Assembly: GCF_964204865.1 (NCBI RefSeq)
Contig: NC_135250.1
Coordinates: 22,993,395 to 23,057,394 of the forward strand
Direction of reading: 5' to 3'
From: Styela clava
Taxonomy: Eukaryota; Chordata; Ascidiacea; Stolidobranchia; Styelidae
Length of the DNA: 64,000 nucleotides
In this document: one piece after another, positions 59,267-64,000 of the stretch
Position numbering within the stretch: position 1 is the first letter of the stretch
How the letters are laid out: each line of letters begins with the position of its first letter
Notes under the pieces: model-generated
Databases searched by the model: none
Told to the model about the DNA's origin: nothing
Seen by the model: the letters and a program-made list of their open reading frames with translations, nothing else
Program-made: the position numbers and the translations under genes

Positions 59267-60090
59267 ATGGCTTCATCGAATTTTGATATTCAAGAAACTT
59301 TTAAAACTTTAACTCAAGATATTGAAACAAAACCTGTGGTGTTAATTCACTCGGAAATATTTTTCAAAAAAAGATATTTTTATCAACAAAACACGATGAG
59401 ACGATTCCTGTGACTGGATGGAGCAATGTTCCAACTTATAAATAGAATACAAATACATGGAGTGCAAGTTGAAGGACCAGATATGATGGCTCTTGGAGAT
59501 TTTCACTCAGATCTCATGTATTATCCTCAAAGATTAACCACACAACCACATTCTGTGTTGTAAACAACGATTCTGGTTCTATTGGACCGGACAAGAAGAA
59601 GATTAAGCAAAATCTGAATTATGCCTTGAAGACGTTCTGTGATATTTTTGAGTTACCATTACCCAAACTTGATATCGTTTCAAGTAAATCACCTGGACAT
59701 GGCAGTGATATAGCAGATTATGAATTAGATGAAAATGGAAAAATGAGTTTGTCACCAACTGGCCGTTTTCAGCTTCAAAACAAATTGAAAAAATTCCCAA
59801 TTTTGCCAAATGTAGATGCTGATCTTCGTCCTATTTGTAGTTTTGAAAATGCTTTTTTGGTTCGTTTTTTACACTTTACACAAACTTTCATCAAAATTCA
59901 ATGGCAAATACCAACATGAAATTGAAGAATTATGCAAGAAAAATGATATCTTGGGAAAAGTCTGTAGAATATTATTTGAACAACCTGACGAATGAATTCC
60001 CTGCACTGAAACATGGTTTTCATCCTAAGCCTCATCTATCCTTGAGGTTCATTGCTCATTACAGAAATATATTCTACATTTTCATGTTAT
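59267..60090 (+). pseudogene. Decayed protein-coding segment of unknown family
   Basis: From ATG 59267 a frame reads MASSNFDIQETFKTLTQD, meets TGA at 59411-59413, and continues in the same frame as LDGAMFQLINRIQIHG and PDMMALGDFHSDLMYYPQRL to a stop near 59562. A shifted frame takes over with VVNNDSGSIGPDKKK and LPLPKLDIVSSKSPGHGSDI to about 59880, followed by a third frame with HEIEELCKKNDILGK. The amino-acid composition is protein-like throughout, which points to one former gene with a nonsense codon and at least two frame changes, or to unrecognised short introns. I do not recognise the protein. Confidence 0.55.
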
Positions 60091-62360
60091 AGGCTCTGTC
60101 GTTATTTTTTAGGTTCAGTTTTGTATATGCATGTTTTTACATTGTTTTCTACTTGTCATCATAATATTCTTCAGAGCTTTGTTCAGTAAAAATTGATATT
60201 TTCCTTTTGATATACATTTCCTACCCTCTGTGTATCAACTGAATAGTTGACGAAATATATAAGACTATTTCATTTGCAGAATCTCGTAATTTGCATATAA
60301 TAATAATCAACTAAAGCTGTGGTGTGGAGTCTGGAAAAGTTTACACTTTACACCTTTCTTTAAACTCTTTAATTAATCAAGAAAAAACTATACTGACTCC
60401 TTGTTAATGAAAATATAACATCCAGACTCTAGGTTGATGGAACTTTTGACTCACAACTCCAGTAGAACTAAATTCTGATGTTTAATGATTTATTATGCAT
60501 TCTTTATTAAATTGTCGGTTGAAAATGTTAACTTGATTTCTTAGCTCTTGGTCGAAGTTCCGACTTTGATTATCTGGTTTAAAAGTCTGAAATTTTGACT
60601 CCGGGGAATTTGAAGTCAACACCATTCAACAGTCCAGTCCATTATTAATAGACACATAGCAAACTCAGACAACACACCCCTAGTTTTGAGTTCAATTTTT
60701 TAGGTTTTTTTGATTGTGGGAATAGTAAGAGTTTGATCAACCACGCTTTTGTGTCATCTTGCTACCCAAAATACATCTCTTACGACAATAAGCTACTCCT
60801 GTTTGACAATAAACAGTCAATATATATGTTGTGAGCTTGTGAATGGATTTCTAAACAATTTATGTTGAGTTTTCAGTATAGTTTGCTGACCTTTCATCAA
60901 AATCATTTTCTGTTGGTAAATACATGATTTTCTGCCTAATACTGCCAAGATTTTGTGCAGATGTAAAATTGCAGAAATGATTTTCTAAAGTCATAGATCA
61001 GTCATATCTTCTTTTATATTGTTTGTATTTTCATGATCAATATTGTTGGTTTATAATGTTTTTATATAAATTTTGTATTTCGCTAAAGATTGATAATCAA
61101 TAGTGTTTAGCAGTAATTGAGAGAATCACAAGTGAAATACCCCTGCCTTTCGCCATGTAGGTCGCACAGCACATTTAAACAATACAAGGTTTTAAAGCAG
61201 ATTAACAACTTCAACCACACTGCAAGTTGTTCCCACTTGTAAATAGTAGAGGATATGGTATTGTGGTTTGATTAGACAGTTTGCTTTGTATGTGTTAGCA
61301 TTTCCATTGGATCACATGTATTTATAATATCAAGACAAAACATTACTTATCTCTTATAATGGCAAAATAAAAATTGTTCCAAATCTAACCATTTGCTATA
61401 TTACATGATCACCACCAGTGGTTTTTGTTGATTATAATTATACATTTAGATACATAATATTTTCTTAAACAATTTTTTTAGGTGCAAATCCATATGTTAA
61501 TAATTACAAAACATGTAAACTCCTCCGTGTTTTCTAAAATTTCTGTAAATTGTCAAATTGCTAATAAATGGCATGTCATATTGGGTACCGGTATATGTGT
61601 TCTTTCCAAGTGGCAATATATCACATGTTATGTTTTGTATATAAGTTACCTAAGTGATTTTTTTGTGCAATGTCATCTGGTTGTTCTGTTGTTTTTATTG
61701 TACCAGCTCATTGCACTATTTTATATCGTTTGAATTTTTTGTTGGATCTTAAACTTAAACTAAAACAACATCAAAATTCTTTGGAACGAAAATAATATTA
61801 TTTCCAGGTATCTCTCTATATGTATAGGCAGATATGTGTGAACCTATTGATATTATTTGTACGGTACCTTTTATCTATTCTGCTGACAATTCTGCAATAG
61901 GTTGAACAAAGAATAAGTTCCTAGTGAGTTCAAGCAAGTCTGGTATATTTGTGATGGCCTGGATCATACAGTCATACTTGGTGATTTTACGATACAAACT
62001 TCTGATAGCGTAATATGGTTTAATATATTTTATTTTGGATATTGATACATTAACATGTTCAATAAGGCAGTTAACAGTAACTGTAATTTTGAAAACATTC
62101 ACAGTAGCAAATTATGGTGGTAAAACATAGAAATACCGGTATATTTTTTTTAAATATATAAGTAGCTGACATACCCGGATGATTTTCTTTAAATAACTGC
62201 ACACATTCTATCACTTCACGCTCGTGTTTTTACCTTTTTCTAGCTGTGATGTCCTTATCATACACGCTTGGTCTTATGTTTGAGTGTTGGTATAAGGGTT
62301 GTAGATAGTATAATATAGTTCCTGCAACTAGGCGAGTAGTAGAGCTATGTTGGAGGGCAA
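60091..62360. other. AT-rich region without recognised features
   Basis: No coding exon, RNA gene or clear element could be supported. TACCGGTA occurs at 61586 and 62134. A segment at 62296-62355 has a relative at 63655-63720, flanking the foldback element on the other side. Confidence 0.4.
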
Positions 62361-63107
62361 CCCTAAAATGCAGGAAACGGGAACTACGGGAAATTTCACT
62401 AAAAAGCGGGAAATTTCTCAAAAAGCGGGAATGACGGGAAATCGCTTTAAGGTACGGGAAATATTCATTTTGGGGTATGTTTAGGGGAAATTGTTCTAGA
62501 AAGCGAAAGCAATAGTAAATATACGCTTGGGGGTGTATGTACGTGAAAATTTATCTAAAATGCGGGAACGACGGCAAATCGCGTTAAAGTACGAGAAATA
62601 CTAATTTCAGAGTATGTTTAGAAGAAATTGCACTAGAAAACGGAAGCAACGGGGAAATATACGCTTGGGTTGTGTCGATACGGAAATTTCACTGAAAAGC
62701 GAAAAATTTCACAATAAGTGGGAGTGACCGGAAATCGCTCTAAGATACGGATAATATGTATGTTAGTACAATTACCCCGTACATGCACACTCAAGTATAA
62801 ACGGCACTCCGGAAGTATCTGCAACAAGATGACGCACAGCCTGAACCCTAACCTGGTATACATACTATGTTCAGGTTGTGCGTCATCTTGTTGCACATAC
62901 TTCGGGAGCGCCGTATAAACTTGCCATTGCTTTTGGTATTCAATGCATATTCACCCCACACATACTCTAAAATACATATTTCCCATACCCTATAGCAAAT
63001 GCCCGTCATTCCCGTCTTTTGAGAAATTTCCCGTAGTTCCCGCAATTTCAAATTGACAAATTCCCGTCGTTCCCGCTTTTCAGTGCATTTCTCGTCGCAT
63101 TTTAGGG
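62361..63107. mobile_element. 747-bp foldback element
   Basis: The outer ends ccctaaaatgc (62361-62371) and gcattttaggg (63097-63107) are perfect inverses. Arms are filled with repeated 'gcgggaa', 'acgggaaat' and 'aaatttc' words on the left and their complements on the right. The centre has a near-perfect hairpin at 62821-62894 (arms of 26 nt with one mismatch, around gcaacaagatgacgcaca), and pairing extends outwards. No coding frame. This fits a foldback or MITE-like DNA element; a target duplication was not identified. Confidence 0.75.
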
Positions 63108-64000
63108 CTGTTAACTTAGCATCATTACAGTGCTGTTCTATTTGTGTGAAGGGTGTTGCCCAATATTGTCTTATGCAAGTATAAGTTTAATGCTCTCTAT
63201 AATCTGAATCTTCCTTCTGATACTCTTTAAAGGTACTTTAGTGGAATTAACCGAATGCCCTCAGAGATCAAATAGAAACGCAATGGATTGTAATGCAAAA
63301 TTTTCATATATTGTAAAGTTGTACGATCGAATTGAATTGTTCCGAACAACAGATAGTGAAATACACTTAAATCAATGATGCAACTATATGTGATGAAACC
63401 AAATTCCATGGGCTCTTCCCAAAACTTTCAACATTTCCTGAAATGCAATTTGGCGGCATTTGCAGTGAGACATAAATTCTTACGACTTTTTCAACGTCAA
63501 TGTGCTATATTCTTGAACGATTTACTGAAAACCGGACGTTTCCCGGCTTGCTATCAATAATCCCTTTTTCATACGAATCAACCGATGAACCAATTTTTAA
63601 CATCACACTGCATGGTCTTTGTTTCTATTTGGGTGATGTAATACCTTATGAGGGTTGTAGACGGTATAGTTTAGCTCCTGTACTTGTTTTTGTAATTAGG
63701 CGACCAGTAGAGATATATTGGATTATCCCCTTGGTTTTAATTTGCTGTGGTATTCTATGATTTGTCTTGTGTGTATACAAAAATTTATTCTAGGTTAAGG
63801 TTCTGCTGTGAAATGAACGTGAAGGCCAACAGAGAGAGAGAGATTTTATTTCGTCCACCAGAAAAATCATTCATAACAATAGATTTTGGCTAAAGAAAAA
63901 ATACACTTTTTTTCGGTATAGACTGGAAGGAGCGATACGATCATGCAGTCATCGGAGTCAGCTTCCTCTAAGTTTACGCCGATAAGTTCACAGTAAAATA
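63108..64000. other. Right edge, no recognised gene
   Basis: Short open frames at 63375-63760 show no recognisable domain or splice pattern. An (ag)n microsatellite of about 14 bp lies near 63830. An exon of a gene extending beyond the window cannot be excluded. Confidence 0.35.

Noticed and set aside
1-64000. CRISPR array, operon or prokaryotic defence system
   Set aside because: The window is animal DNA with spliced genes. The only regular repeat (57628-58030) has 110-bp diverged units without spacers.

Overview
The window is animal nuclear DNA: AT-rich, genes split by short GT-AG introns, and many transposons. Nothing bacterial or organellar is present. A compact invertebrate genome fits best. 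An ascidian tunicate such as Ciona is my guess from gene density, intron size and the style of the tRNA-derived SINE, but I could not test it.

Left part (1-6.95 kb): the 3' portion of a plus-strand gene for a single-pass membrane protein. It has a transmembrane segment, an acidic stretch, then a long cytoplasmic tail rich in Arg, Gly and His. Six exons splice cleanly to a stop at 4996. One intron carries a 999-bp hAT-type element with a perfect 8-bp target duplication. The gene converges on the next one.

Middle-left (6.95-24.55 kb): a complete minus-strand gene of 26 coding exons for an ATP9-type P4-ATPase (ATP9A/ATP9B/Neo1 group). All exon phases agree and the sum is 3345 nt, or 1114 residues plus stop. 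All catalytic motifs are intact. Introns hold SINEs, a hAT MITE, a palindrome and other dispersed repeats.

Middle-right (25-57.2 kb): a head-to-tail array of five intronless BTB-BACK-Kelch (KLHL-type) genes. Copies 1 (26097-27725) and 4 (51150-52763) are intact. Copy 2 has one frameshift. Copy 3 is cut off at a tandem-duplication junction. Copy 5 has lost its BTB domain, is fused in frame to the C-terminal end of a LINE protein, and carries a nonsense codon. Between the units lie L1/Tx1-like LINE remnants, tRNA-derived SINEs, several MITEs, and two nearly identical 2.95-kb elements with long terminal inverted repeats that share one TA.

Right part (57.2-64 kb): no intact gene recognised. It has a ~110-bp tandem repeat in four copies, a decayed protein-coding stretch of unknown family (59.3-60.1 kb), and a 747-bp foldback element (62.36-63.11 kb).

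The ATPase and the membrane-protein gene look like ordinary host genes. The KLHL array is a young, actively rearranging family whose duplication borders are built from mobile elements.
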